Assembly: GCA_032718475.1 (NCBI GenBank)
Contig: JAUCBJ010006281.1
Span: 56,508 to 120,507, forward strand
Length of the DNA stretch: 64,000 nt
DNA from: Nemertoderma westbladi
Taxonomy: Eukaryota > Xenacoelomorpha > Nemertodermatida > Nemertodermatidae
Direction: 5' to 3'
Positions 42,873-53,804 of this stretch are shown in pieces. Numbering within the stretch: position 1 is the stretch's first letter; each line of letters opens with the position of its first letter. The notes below the pieces were generated by a model. It was not told the DNA's origin, did no database searches, and saw only the letters and a list, made by a program, of their open reading frames with translations. The position numbers and the translations under genes were made by a program.

Positions 42873-44795
42873 CCCCAGCCTCATGGCCTTTAAAATTTTG
42901 CAAAATTTGCCAAATTTCACCCTTAAAATACAGCAAACCTACTTTGTAGTCTCTATAGTTGAAATCGATTTACTGTGGTTTGGAGTTCTTCCGGAGTGAA
43001 AACCAAGTCCCCTGATTTGATCACAACTATATTTCAATATTCAATACTAGAAACCCAGCTAGCTGGCTGTGAATTTGCCTCTGGATCAAATTCTCAATAA
43101 TTATAAACAGTAGGTATAGGAAGATGAAGGATAATTCTAAATGAGGAAAACACGAGTAAAACACTAGAAAAACATATGAAAAACACTGTAATGCACCCGG
43201 AAAAAGCAAAAATATTGATCAACAGGAAATTTAATACATGTATTACACTGAATTGGTAATCTTAAATGTACTCCTCGCATAGCACACATTAAGTAATCTC
43301 CGTAAAACATAGGGAAACACTATAAACTGTCCAGAAACCAGTGAATTTCCCCTAAATAATATCAGTTCTCAATATCATCTCAATATCAATTAATATCATT
43401 ATAGTGAAAAAATGATTGGCATTAAATAGCATTCAATTCTACCTAATATGCTGCTAAAAAATAAGTTGAAAGTGTCTAATACTACACAGAAACCATTGTT
43501 GCAATAGAAACCAATCAGCATACATTTCAGCAGCATCCTGTTTTACTGGTCAGCCGGTAGAGGCACATTAATAGTGGATTCTGGTATTAGTGTATTCCAG
43601 TATTCAAGCATTGTTAGTGTTGGATCTTGTCATCTGCTAAATGTTGAACAGTTAAAGTGCAGATGTTGCGGTATTTAATATTAAGACAGCAAGAGGGCCA
43701 CAGTTAGGTCCTGCCTACTGTACAGACTGACAGAGATACTGTAGTGAAGTGGCATACGGGTGTGGCTAGAAGCGCGGATGCAAGATGATCTAGAAGAACC
43801 CATCACACATGATTTTCTGGTCAGTTCGGTTTTCTGGTATTAATGGTATCCTTAATAATAAATACCGCAACTTCTGCACTTCAGCACTTCAACTGCCAAC
43901 ATTTAGCAGATGAAATGATCCAACACTAACAATACTGGAATACACTCTGTAATACAAGAATACAGCAACACTGGTACTACTGGCTGACCAGTAAAACAAG
44001 GATATTGCTGAACTGCATGCTGATTGATTTCTTCTTTCACCTAGTATTATTAGCAGCATATCAAGCAAACAGTTGAGGCGACCCGAAGGCTCCTCATTCG
44101 ATAGCTGCTACCGAGAGTAGGGGTGGGCACTACTCCAATCCCAAGATTTGCTCCCAGTTAATTAACTGGTACTCAATTTATCGACCCCAGTACTACAGGA
44201 GATGAAAGGCGGCTGAGTGGACCCTTGTGGGGCTGAACCTACAACCAATAGATTGCAGGCCTGGCACTCAGCCAATTGAGCTACCTTCTAGCCTTCTAGC
44301 GAAATATAGGTTAAATTTCACCGTTTTCCAGAGTGTTTATATGTATAGTGTTTTCCCTATGTTTTACGGAGATTACTTAACATGTGCTATGCGAGGAGTA
44401 GGCTTACATTTAAGATTACAAATTCAGTATTACATGTATTAAATTTCCTGTTGATCAATATTTTTACTGTTTTCCGGGTGCTTTACAGTGTTTTTCATAT
44501 GTTTTTCTAGTGTTTTACTGTTTTACTAGTGTTTTTCTAATTTAGAATTATCCTTCTTCCTATACCTACTCTTGTTTATAATATACTTATTGGGAATTTG
44601 ATACAAAGGCAAATTCACAGCCAGCTAGCTGGATTTCTAGTATTGAAATATAGTTGTGATCAAATCAGGGTACTTGGTTTTCACTTAGGAAGAACCCCAA
44701 ACCACAGTAAATCGATTTCAACTATAGAGACTATGAAGTAGGTTCGCTGTATTTTTTGGGTGAAATTTGGCAAATTTTGCAAAATTTTAAAGGTT
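42873..44795. mobile_element. 1.9-kb palindromic (fold-back) element
   Basis: Nearly its whole length folds back. The left arm (about 42873-43690) and the right arm (about 43856-44795) are reverse complements, around a 165-bp centre. Matching landmarks: CAGCTAGCTGGCTGTGAATTTG versus CAAATTCACAGCCAGCTAGCTGG, and ATGCTGCTAA versus TTAGCAGCAT. A SINE (44066-44305) interrupts the right arm. No protein is encoded. A 9-bp minisatellite starts directly at its right end. Confidence 0.88.
44066..44305 (-). mobile_element. tRNA-derived SINE inside the palindrome
   Basis: The minus strand begins with a tRNA-like head: AGGTAGCTCAATTGGCTGAG (A box, 44287-44268), then a B box GGTTCAGCCCC (44239-44229). 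A body with GGGGTCGATAAATTGAGTAC follows. The left arm of the palindrome lacks it, showing it is a later insertion. Confidence 0.75.
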
Positions 44796-44796
44796 G

Positions 44797-45237
44797 GGGC
44801 AATAATAAAGTACAACAACGAGCAACAATGAGCAACAGTGACCAACAATGAGCAACAACGAGCAACAATGAGCAACAACGAGCAACAATGAGCAACAACG
44901 ACCAACAACGAGCAACAATGAGCAACAACAAGCAACAATGAGCAACAACGAGCAACAACGAGCAACAACGAGAACAATGAGCAATAATAAAGTACAACAA
45001 TGAGCAACAATGACCAACAATGACCAACAATGAGCAACAACGAGCAAAAATGAGCAACAATGAGCAACAACGAGCAACAATGAGCAACAATGAGCAACAA
45101 CTAGCAAAAATGAGCAACAACGAGCAACAAATGAGCAATAATAAAGTACAACAATGAGCAACAATGACCAACAATGATCAACAATGACCAACAACGAGCA
45201 ACAATGAGCAATAATAAAGAACAACAATGAGCAACAA
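44797..45237. repeat. 9-bp minisatellite (GAGCAACAA family), array A
   Basis: Head-to-tail 9-bp units alternating between ATGAGCAAC and ACGAGCAAC, broken by a recurring AATAATAAAGTACAACAA spacer (about five times). It abuts the right arm of the palindrome. Long open frames across it are a by-product of the 9-bp period. Confidence 0.93.
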
Positions 45238-46555
45238 TTTAGAAATAGTAAGTTACAATAATGTACTTGATATTAATTATATTAATTATTTGTAATTACA
45301 ATACTAATTAATTATATATTAACATATATATATATATTAATAGCATTCGTAAACTATGTACATGATTTTTAGATAATCCGGCCTATCAAAAGTATAATTT
45401 TAGATGTTTTAGACAATGGGTGTAGTTGACTACGTGACTTCCAGGTTCTTCCAGGTTGCCAATACGATTCAAAGGAAGAACTGGACTCCATGTGGATCCA
45501 GGGGAAGTCATTTTGACGTTGGTACTGTAAGTCTGTCGTTTGAGGCGTAGGTCCTAATTCTAACATTGGCACAGTCACGATTTGGGTACCTACAAATGTT
45601 ATAGGTACAGAATACTACTGTCTACCTACAAATGTTATAGGTACAGAATACTACTGTCAGACTGTACTAAATTTTGTACTAAAAACTAACTGGGAAAAGT
45701 CTACTGAACAGACCTTTTGCTAAATTGACAGAACCCGTTGACCGGACCCATTGCCATTTAAAGGCAGAAAGGAGCAGGCAGCAGATTAGTAAAGGACCGG
45801 GTTACAGAGGAGTGTTCAGGTGTTGGTGTTGGTGGGAACCAAAACAATAAACGAAAGTTAAGACATGCAGACATGTTACAAGATTATGGGTCCGGTCACA
45901 AAAAGCTCAGGTAATAGACATAAGGGTCCAGTCAATACACAAGTAAAATATAAATCAAATATAAAGCTTCAACATATAAATGAAAATATAATAGACCTAA
46001 AGTACTGTAAATAACAAATCAAATACAAAATAGGCTTGGCCTACCCCATCCCATAAGCTATACAGTAGTCTGTAATATAGAACGCTAGGCGGACTTCAGG
46101 ACTGCCACTGCCAGGCAATCAGGTCACTGTCCAACTGTATAAAATACAAAATAATAATACGAAAACCAGTTCACACTTCACAGTACTGTATATCAGACAG
46201 TCAGAACCAGATAACAGGTTGAGGTAAGTTTCACCGACACTACCCAAACAGAACAAGACTGATAGACTGAAATCAGGTAAACTGATAAATATTTGTAGGC
46301 CTACCGGTCCCGGTATAGCAGTATTGTGCACCATCTTGATGACATTGCGGGTATGGAAGCATTTTTTATTAAGTTCTTGGTTGGGAATTTATTTATCATA
46401 TCCTACTTTATATATTCGGGATTACTGGGATACATTATACTGCATAAGTATAATGAATGTAAATGTGTAATCTGTTTAGTGGTGTACTCCAATTACTTTA
46501 TTATAGTTACTGTTATTGTAGTTACTGCTACTTGTTGTAGTTATTTTTTTCACAT
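45238..46555. other. sequence between the two minisatellites, no gene seen
   Basis: AT-rich and non-coding. A 39-bp tandem duplication containing ACAAATGTTATAGGTACAG lies at about 45590-45665. GGGAACCAAAACAATAAACG near 45835 resembles a block inside the short MITEs. Confidence 0.45.
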
Positions 46556-47163
46556 TTTTGCTCTGTTGCTCTCATTTTTTCTCGTTGTTGCTTATTATTG
46601 CTCGTTGTTGCTCATTGTTGCTCGTTGTTGGTCATTGTTGCTCATTGTTGACTCGTTGTTGCTCTTTATTGTTGCTCGTTGTTGCTCATTGTTGCTCGTT
46701 GTTGTCATTTTGCTCATTGTTGTCCTTTCGTTGTTGCTCATTGTTGCTCGTTGTTGCTCATTGTTGCTCGTTGTTGGCTCATTGTTGCTCATTGTTGTAC
46801 TTTATTATTGCTCATTGTTGCTCGTTGTTGCTCATTGTTGCTCGTTGTTGCTCATTGTTGCTCGTTGTTGCTCGTTGTTGCTCGTTATTGCTCATTGTTG
46901 CTCATTGTTGGTCATTGTTGCTCGTTGTTGTACTTTCTTATTGCTATTTTGCTCATTGTTGCTCGCTGTTGCTCGTTGTTGCTCATTGTTGCTCATTGTT
47001 GCTCATTGTTGCTCGTTGTTGCTCATTGTTGCTCGTTGTTGCTCATTGTTGTACTTTATTATTGATTATTGTTGCTCGTTGTTGCTCATTGTTGCTCATT
47101 GTTGCTCGTTGTTGCTCGTTGTTGCTCATTGTTGTTCATTGTTGGTCATTGTTGCTCGTTGTG
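46556..47163. repeat. 9-bp minisatellite (TTGTTGCTC family), array B, inverted relative to A
   Basis: Reverse complement of array A: units TTGTTGCTCGTTGTTGCTCA, with the same spacer as GTACTTTATTATTG. Just after it, ACCAGCTTGCTGGCTTTCTAGT resembles the palindrome arm, so A and B may belong to one larger inverted structure. Confidence 0.93.
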
Positions 47164-47289
47164 CATTTTAGCACCTACCAGCTTGCTGGCTTTCTAGTGT
47201 ACAGAACAATTTAATATAAAACGTATAAATAGTAAATAATTAATAAACTAATAACTTACTGTACGACTATTGTACCTATTTTTAAATTG

Positions 47290-47961
47290 CACACAGAGGT
47301 GAGATTTAACTGCAGATTTAAAAGAATGTTGATTATTTAGGTTTTTAATTTCATTAGGCAGAACGTTCCAATAAAAAAGAAAGTATCAGATTCAAAGGAT
47401 TTACAATTCGGGAGGTAGAAGTTTGAAGCACTAGCTCTGGTACTGTAAGAGTGTGTATCGCGTACTCTGTTGAATTTTTGTTTTAGGTAATTGGGACACT
47501 TACCAATATACACTTTATGCACATAGTTAAGGCGTAGCTGCTTAACTCTACTATCTAAATTAATTTAGGTGGTGCCTAGGTTTGTAGTTTTAATAAATCG
47601 TACTAATTTATTCTGAGCTACTTGTAATTTACATTTAAGCTGTTTGGTTAAGCATTCATACCAAGAAGAGCATGCATAGTCCATGTGACAATGTATTAAA
47701 GAAGGGCAAAGAAACTTGCGGGAGTCGGTGTTTAAACTATTTTTATTTCTGTATAGAAACCTAAGCCTACTGTTAACTTTCGAGAAAATATTTTTCACTG
47801 TGCTTTCTCCTGATAAGCAGTTATCTAATGTGGCGCCTAAATATTTAACTTCCTTTTTATTTTCAATCTTATGTCCATTACTAGTGACTTCAAACTTAGT
47901 TACCTTCTTTAACTTTCTTATGGAACCAAACAAAATACTTTCAGTCTTACCGTAGTGAATG
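47290..47961 (-). pseudogene. CR1/Jockey-like LINE ORF2, C-terminal part
   Basis: Minus strand: HYGKTESILFGSIRKLKKV, EVKYLGATLDNCLSGESTV, LCPSLIHCHMDYACSSWYEC, LQVAQNKLVRFI, then HKVYIGKCPNYL in a second frame. This is the RT thumb and C-terminal region of a CR1/Jockey-type LINE. It continues the ORF2 at 54393-56562. The gag-only LTR element inserted between them. Confidence 0.85.
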
Positions 47962-47966
47962 GATAG

Positions 47967-48549
47967 TGTGAGCGTATTCAATTCCGCCACATCAAGCCCC
48001 ATAAAGTGAGGTTTAAGCAATATTGGGAACACGAGGTTGATATCCAATATCAACCTCGTATCACCCCAATAAAGTGGGGACAAGAGAACCCCAGAGGACA
48101 TACGCACAACAGGGGTCAGGGGTTACACCCCTGAGAGAGAGAGGGAATAATAGGAGCAACGGGAAACACTCCAGGGAAGGTAAAGGGGCGACAATTAGGA
48201 TATTAGCCAATAGGGGGGAAGCATCGACTGGGTAGAGCAATATGGCCAACCGTGCAATATATTACCGGTCCATGCATTATTTCATTCACTTGTAGTAAGT
48301 CAGCTAGTTAGGACAGTAGCGGAACTCTAGTTTCCGTCTCCGTCTACCGTCACCAGTACATATCACCTACCGGTACATTATATCATACATCAAGCATCTG
48401 TGCTATTATCTTTACTATATTATATTACGAACCCATATATACCGATCAATCAATAACTCAGAACTCTTTATATCTTTCACACACGGTGGGGACGCGTGAA
48501 CTAGAAACCAAAACCGGATAAACCGGGATCCTCCGTAGATCCCGTCACA
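47967..48549 (+). repeat. 5' LTR of the gag-only element
   Basis: 583 bp, TGTGAGCG...GTCACA (TG...CA ends). It contains an internal palindrome around GAGGTTGATATCCAATATCAACCTC (about 48028-48052) that could form a hairpin in RNA. The bases after it (GTAACTAGATCG) do not start with TGG, so the primer-binding site is unusual or differently placed. Confidence 0.92.
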
Positions 48550-48580
48550 GTAACTAGATCGACTACTGCCTGACTACGAG

Positions 48581-50413
48581 ATGAGCCGAATAGGAGAGAC
48601 GACACCGCCGCGGACCCCGGACGGCGATCTAACGATCCGCGAGGCCGCGACACGACGGTATAGGCCCACGACACCGGAACCATCGCCAACGGGTGACCCG
48701 GTGATCCAACACGAGGGGAGCCATCTACAACGAGAAGGGAGAGACGAGTCGAGAGAAGGGAGAGACGAGTCGAGAGAAGGGAGAGACGAGTTGGGAGGAG
48801 AGAGAGACGAGTCGACACACGACGGCTGTCGACGTGCCGATGTCGCCAGCCAGCCACAGGCCGAGGGCGACAGACGGCCCACCGGAACGGCGACGGTGGG
48901 GCCGCCGGTACGACGCCGGACACGGAGAAAAAGAGGGGATGTCGGCGACGAGGACGTCGGAGTTAGCCGACGGGCTTACAACGCCACGAGGGAACAGTTG
49001 AGGGAAGCTAAGGAGGGAGCAGAACTAGACGAGGTAAAGTTAGAAAAGCGGCTAGGTGAGTCGAACAGATATTTTGCTTACCTAGTGCGTTTTGGGCAGC
49101 AAGAACTAGCCAGCGAGAGAGCGAGAGGGGTTGCCAGCGAACTGATTGAACTATGGGAGTATAGGGGTATGCAGCCTAGTGTAGTGTACATAGGGCCATA
49201 CTTAGTCGATGCCCGGGGAGTAAAATTAGTGGGTTGGAGGAGACCGCAGGAGGGCGAATCCGAGGTTAGCTCCGAGGATTCGGTCTCGTCGGTCGGAGGA
49301 AGTTCCGGGAGGCGGGGGAAAGTTGGTGGGACGGAGGGGCGACGGGAGTCCGTCGCAACCGATAAGTCTGCTACATCCTCCGAAAAAGAAAGAAGGGTGC
49401 GGGAGATAAATCTGACGTATAAATTAGAAATGGTGGCGACAGAGGAGAAAGAGTTAGAGAGGCGACTGAGGGAGGAAACCACATTGTTGGAGACAGAAAG
49501 AGAGTGGGCGAGGGAGTATAGAGAGAAAGCCGAGGAGTGTAGAGAGAGAGCCGAGGAGTTTAGAGAGCGGGAGATGAGAGTAGAGAGCGAGCTGGCGAGG
49601 CAGTTTGAGATGATTGCGAGAGAGGCAGAGTTGGCCAAGCAGAGTATACGAGAGAGAGAGATAGAGGGTGAGCGCGTGCGGGATGATTTGCGTGCCCAGC
49701 TAGAGAGGCTTACACAATATCAAGCCAAACTGAATCAGCGCCGACTAGAACTGGCGCGGTTGGAACTATCAGAGAGTGAGACCCCACTTACAGACACCGG
49801 GCGAGAGAACCAGAACTGGTGTAGCCGTACGGGCGGGGGGGGTAGTAGTAGTACGTTAGGAAATGTTGGTATTAATAGTACCGTAGTAGATAACCCTAAT
49901 CCCTTTATTACAGGAAATATTTTACCCGGTAATTCAAATTCAAATAATAATATTAATTCAAATATTCAGAATAATTCAAATAATTCGAATAATAATTTAA
50001 ATTTTGAAAATAATAACAATTCTAATTTAAATAATTTAAATAATAATCCCGTTTCAAATTCTAATAATTCTAATATTTTAATTGATTTTGGGGATTTAAT
50101 TGATCCAACAGATAATATTGGGAATGGTGCTAAATGGTGCATTAATATGAGTGTGGCGGACGTGCATAGCCCGACGAACGGCGGCCTGGTAGGCCACGTA
50201 GTTAGTAGGCAGGGAGTAGCGGGGTTGAGCCAACCCGAGGTGGGCCTGGTAGGCCACGCAGTAGTAGAGAGAGAGGCGGGGGTGAATAGACCCAGCCGTA
50301 GTAGAGACAGTGCGTCGACTAGAGAGGGGTGTAGAGACGAAGTAAGAGATAGTGAAGTAAGATGTGGCGAGTGGGGGGGGGGGGGCTACGGGCGCCCCAC
50401 CACGGAAGATTAA
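48581..50413 (+). CDS. Gag-like protein of the gag-only element (610 aa frame)
   Basis: ATG opens 32 bp after the 5' LTR. In order: an Arg/Glu/Pro-rich head with a repeated REGRDES unit (about residues 52-75), a central folded stretch (YFAYLVRFGQQELASERARG, near 165), a long charged coiled coil (about 265-400, e.g. EYREKAEECRERAEEFRERE), an Asn/Ser-rich low-complexity region (about 440-510) and a Gly/Val tail. The frame ends just after a 13-base G run (50373-50385). In other frames it continues into 50625-51086 and 51114 onward, so the original Gag was probably longer. It presumably packages RNA. Confidence 0.75.
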   Translation: MSRIGETTPPRTPDGDLTIREAATRRYRPTTPEPSPTGDPVIQHEGSHLQREGRDESREGRDESREGRDELGGERDESTHDGCRRADVASQPQAEGDRRPTGTATVGPPVRRRTRRKRGDVGDEDVGVSRRAYNATREQLREAKEGAELDEVKLEKRLGESNRYFAYLVRFGQQELASERARGVASELIELWEYRGMQPSVVYIGPYLVDARGVKLVGWRRPQEGESEVSSEDSVSSVGGSSGRRGKVGGTEGRRESVATDKSATSSEKERRVREINLTYKLEMVATEEKELERRLREETTLLETEREWAREYREKAEECRERAEEFREREMRVESELARQFEMIAREAELAKQSIREREIEGERVRDDLRAQLERLTQYQAKLNQRRLELARLELSESETPLTDTGRENQNWCSRTGGGGSSSTLGNVGINSTVVDNPNPFITGNILPGNSNSNNNINSNIQNNSNNSNNNLNFENNNNSNLNNLNNNPVSNSNNSNILIDFGDLIDPTDNIGNGAKWCINMSVADVHSPTNGGLVGHVVSRQGVAGLSQPEVGLVGHAVVEREAGVNRPSRSRDSASTREGCRDEVRDSEVRCGEWGGGGYGRPTTED

Positions 50414-50556
50414 TGGCGAGAGAAGGGGGGTGGAGAATGTCCGACAAGAGGGACGCAGAAGTGTAGTAAGAGATAGTGAAATTAGATGCGGCGGGTGGGG
50501 GGGGGGGGGCTACGGGCGCCCCACCACGAGAGATTAGTAGCGAGAGGGGGGGGGGG
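50341..50556. repeat. approximately 120-bp tandem duplication with poly-G runs
   Basis: AGAGATAGTGAA...GGCGGGTG/GAGTG, a G13 run and CTACGGGCGCCCCACCACG are repeated about 124 bp apart (G runs 50373-50385, 50497-50509). A third run of 11 G lies at 50546-50556. The Gag frame is lost here. Confidence 0.85.
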
Positions 50557-50624
50557 CAGAGAGTGTCCCACAGGCGTCGGCGGATAATGCGCGGGCCGAG
50601 CTAGGTAAACCGCAACACCCGGCG

Positions 50625-51086
50625 ATGGAGAGTGATAGGGGGATTGCGAGTATCCCCAGCGGCGTGCGATCGAGCAGAGAGAGGCAGGTTGACGTCGCGA
50701 GAGGGCAGACGAAGCGTCGAGCCCGATCAGAAGAGGGAAGAAGGACAGTGGAGTTTAACCGGGAGGTCAACGAGAGATCTCACGAGCGGGAACACTGCAC
50801 TGAAAAGAGAAGAAGAGAAGATAGTAGAAGAAGTGTCGCCGCGAATGATAGGAGTGCGAGGACGGATAGAGAGCCGTCGATAGTAGAGATGGAGTCAGGG
50901 AGACAGTGGGGTCGAACTTCGGGAGATTGCCGTCGCCCCGGAGAAACGCACCGCGTGCCAAGAGAGGGGTACAGGACGTACCGATACAAAGTCAAGAACA
51001 GGAGAGGGGATCGAAGAGAAGCTTCCCGACGGGATATAGCTGCCGATCGAGAGTGCGGTAGTCGCGGGGAGATTCGAGATTCGTGA
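50625..51086 (+). pseudogene. Gag continuation (Arg/Glu-rich), out of frame
   Basis: Open 153 codons of Arg/Glu/Ser-rich sequence ending RRGDRREASRRDIAADRECG. It matches the start of the 12.4 kb remnant (RRDRRETSRRNVAADRRYG). It is separated from the 48581 frame by the poly-G duplications and from the next piece by a short gap. Confidence 0.5.
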
Positions 51087-51113
51087 AGATTAAACTTCGG
51101 TTCGAAAGGGCAC

Positions 51114-52462
51114 ATGCAGACTGCAGGTCATACTGTAGGCCTTACTGCACATACTATTATAGGCCATGCTGGGAGAGATAGAATAGGCGATAGGGTAGCG
51201 CGGACGACGGGATTAAACCCGGAAGCCGCGGAGTACATACCGGTAGGTAGGCAAGAAGTGGGTAGGCCTATATCGGTACGGCAGCATGACTATAATACAC
51301 AGGGACATAACATATATCCAGGGGAGGGGAGAGTTATTGCAGATAGATGTATGGGCCCCAATATATTAACATCAACCCCAGTACCAAACATACCGGTGGG
51401 GGGGGACAGGGTGACATTCCCCCATCACAATATCAACAATATACCCCAATAGGAGCAAGAACATCGAACCCCTTGGACGAGAACAGGTCGTGCGGACAGT
51501 CGCTACCACACGCGGCCATACAGGGGACTGCTAGTCCACAGTTAGTTGGTAGCAGGGCCACACCGTGGCAGGGACAGAAAGAAAATAACATCACAAATAA
51601 ACACAATCCCAACATACCCAGTAGGCCGAGTACAGACAACCAAAACACAAAATCGGTAGATATAAACCTACGCGCGATACGTGAAGGACTATACAGGAAA
51701 CGCTATAATCCAGGATTTGAATGTCAATTACATCGGGACGGAACCCATAAGACCAGGAGTTGTAAGCACTGGCAAGCGTTGCCCAAACAAGATCGTATAG
51801 CCTACACAGACGCAAACGGACTATGTCATCGATGTGTGGTAGAAGGACACAGACCCGGAGAGTGTAGAGAAACAGCAGCTACAAGCACAACAGTGGCAAG
51901 AAAGAAGAGAAAAGTACTACCCGAGGAAGTAACAGTTAGAGAGTGGGCGGGGGAGAATGGATATCCCAGCAAGTATCGGTATGGAGATAGAGAGGAACGG
52001 ACGGCAAGATGTCCGGAGGACAAACCGGAGGAGTGTCCAGTGGAGTGTCAGGAGGACAATGGTCCGGAGGAATGTCCAGAGGAGTGTCTGGAAAAGACGC
52101 CAGTCCGGTTGAGAGGCATACCGACAAGGGGGAGGCCGAGTAAGAAGACAAGATGGAAAGGGAGAGGATGTGAGAGGATTAGACCAGGGGCAGAGAGGTC
52201 CGTGGGTGGACATAACAAAGGACTCAGGAAAGCAGGAAGCGTGTTGCATACGCACGCGGGACTGACAGAGTGCGAGGGGGCATTACATGGGCAGACGTCG
52301 TGTATACTGAAGGACGGACGGGGGTCGTCGAGGCCTTTAATACCAGCGCACATACTAAGGGGGAGGCCAGCAGAGGTAGTGTCTAAGAAAGTATGGCGAA
52401 GAGTAAGAGGACGTATAGGAGGGCAGTGGGAGAAAATAAGTAGAAAGTCAGAAAGGAAGTAG
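51114..52462 (+). pseudogene. Gag C-terminal part with BEL-type zinc knuckles
   Basis: Two overlapping frames (51114-51452 and 51347-52462). The first has MQTAGHTVGLTAHTIIGHAG. The second has FECQLHRDGTHKTRSCKHW and LCHRCVVEGHRPGECRE: C-x6-H-x4-C and C-x2-C-x4-H-x4-C, the paired zinc knuckles usual in BEL/Pao Gag. A Glu/Cys/Pro-rich repeat (CPEECPEECLEKTP) and a basic tail (RGRPSKKTRWKGRG) then end it. Where protease and RT should follow, there is none. Confidence 0.68.
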
Positions 52463-53804
52463 ATAGCTAGTTAAGTTAGAAGAGTTAGAGGGTATGTAGT
52501 ACCATTAGTTAGAGAGGTTAGTTAGTTAGTAAGAGGGTACGTAGTACCGTTAGTTAGTAGAGAGAGTTAGAGAAGTTAGTGAGAGGGTACGTAGTACCAT
52601 TAGTAGGTAGAAGTTAGGTAGTAAGAGAGTAGTACCGCTAGTTAGATAGAGATATAGTTAGTAAGAGGGTACGTAGTACCATTAGTTAGAAAGTTAGTAG
52701 AGCAGTAGAGGGTTGTGGGCACCGTAAGCGCCACGTAGAAAGTAGTAGCAGTAGAGGTTGTGGGCACCGTAAGCGCCACGTAGGAAGTAGTAAGCAGAGT
52801 GATTGTGGGCACCACAAGCGCCACGTAGTTAGAGTTAGTAGGGGATGCGTTGAACTAAGTGGGGCATGGGCGTGATGACGTGTTTGATGTAAGAGTTAGT
52901 AGAGTTAGTAGTAGTTCACATAATTAACGTACCCACTCTGCCGGCATTCAGAGCGTCACGTGCAGGCGAGTAGACGTAAAGGGGGTAAGATGTAGATAGA
53001 GTAGAGTAGTAGAGACGGGCACATAGGGTGCCAGGTAGTAGAGTTAGAGAGTTAGAGGTAGTAGAGTAGTAGAGAGGGCACATAGGGTGCCAGGTAGTAG
53101 AGTAGTAGAGACGGGCACATAGGGTGCCAGATAGTAGAGTGGTTGTGGGCACCGCAAGCGCCACGTAGTTAGAAGAGTGGGTAGAGTTAGAGAGTTCTAG
53201 TTAAAGGGCTAGAGAGTTGGTAAACTTAGAGGGTTTTAGTTAGAGTTAGTAGTAGAGGGGTCGTGGGCACCCTAAGCGCCACGTAGTTAGAAGAGTTGGT
53301 AAGAGTTAGAGAGAGTTAGTAGAAGTAGAGAGTTAGTAGGAGTTAGTTAGACTTAGTAGAGCTAGTTAGAGTCGGAGAGTTAGTAGAGAGTTAGATAGTT
53401 AGCAAGTAAGTAGTAGGTAGATAGTATGATAGCACAGGGGTAGCATTAGAGATTAGGGCCTTAGTGAGTGGTAGAGAGTAGAGAGGAGTATGGAGAAAAG
53501 TTAGAGCGCGATTCAGGTGTGGGGAGAGTGTAAGAGTGGGGAGAGAGTAAGAGGGGAGTTAGAGCGGAGTTAGTTAGAGTGGCGAGAGTGTTGGGGAAAC
53601 AAAGATTGTGTGAGAGAAGGGCACGATCGGCCCGACATGAGACGCCAGAGGGTAGTGACATCATACCCATAGGGAGCGGCGTGGAAAGCCGACTCCAAGA
53701 AAATAACTCCACCCCACACCCGATAATAGATCGAGTTCCAGCGGAATTGTAGCGCACTATAGGTGGATGCTATCTTCTCACCGGGAAGATAGCATGGGGG
53801 GGAG
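52463..53804 (+). repeat. repetitive non-coding 3' region of the gag-only element
   Basis: Dense short repeats of GTTAGAGAGTTAGTAGA type. A block GGGTACGTAGTACC recurs at least four times, and GGGCACCGTAAGCGCCACGTAG or close variants at least five times. GGCACATAGGGTGCCAG recurs three times. No reading frame. It fills the position of Pol. Confidence 0.85.

Noticed and set aside
44681-45227. Long minus-strand frames rich in Cys/Ser/Leu (CCSLLLIVAHCC type)
   Set aside because: They lie wholly in a 9-bp minisatellite, are open in all three frames because the period is a multiple of three, and show no codon bias or start context.
46326-47214. Long plus-strand Cys/Leu-rich frames, one with a hydrophobic start
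   Set aside because: Same minisatellite in inverse orientation. The non-repetitive 5' part has no family motif or splice evidence.
48501-48923. Minus-strand Pro/Ser/Leu-rich frames opposite the Gag start
   Set aside because: Antisense shadows of the Arg/Glu-rich Gag coding repeats.
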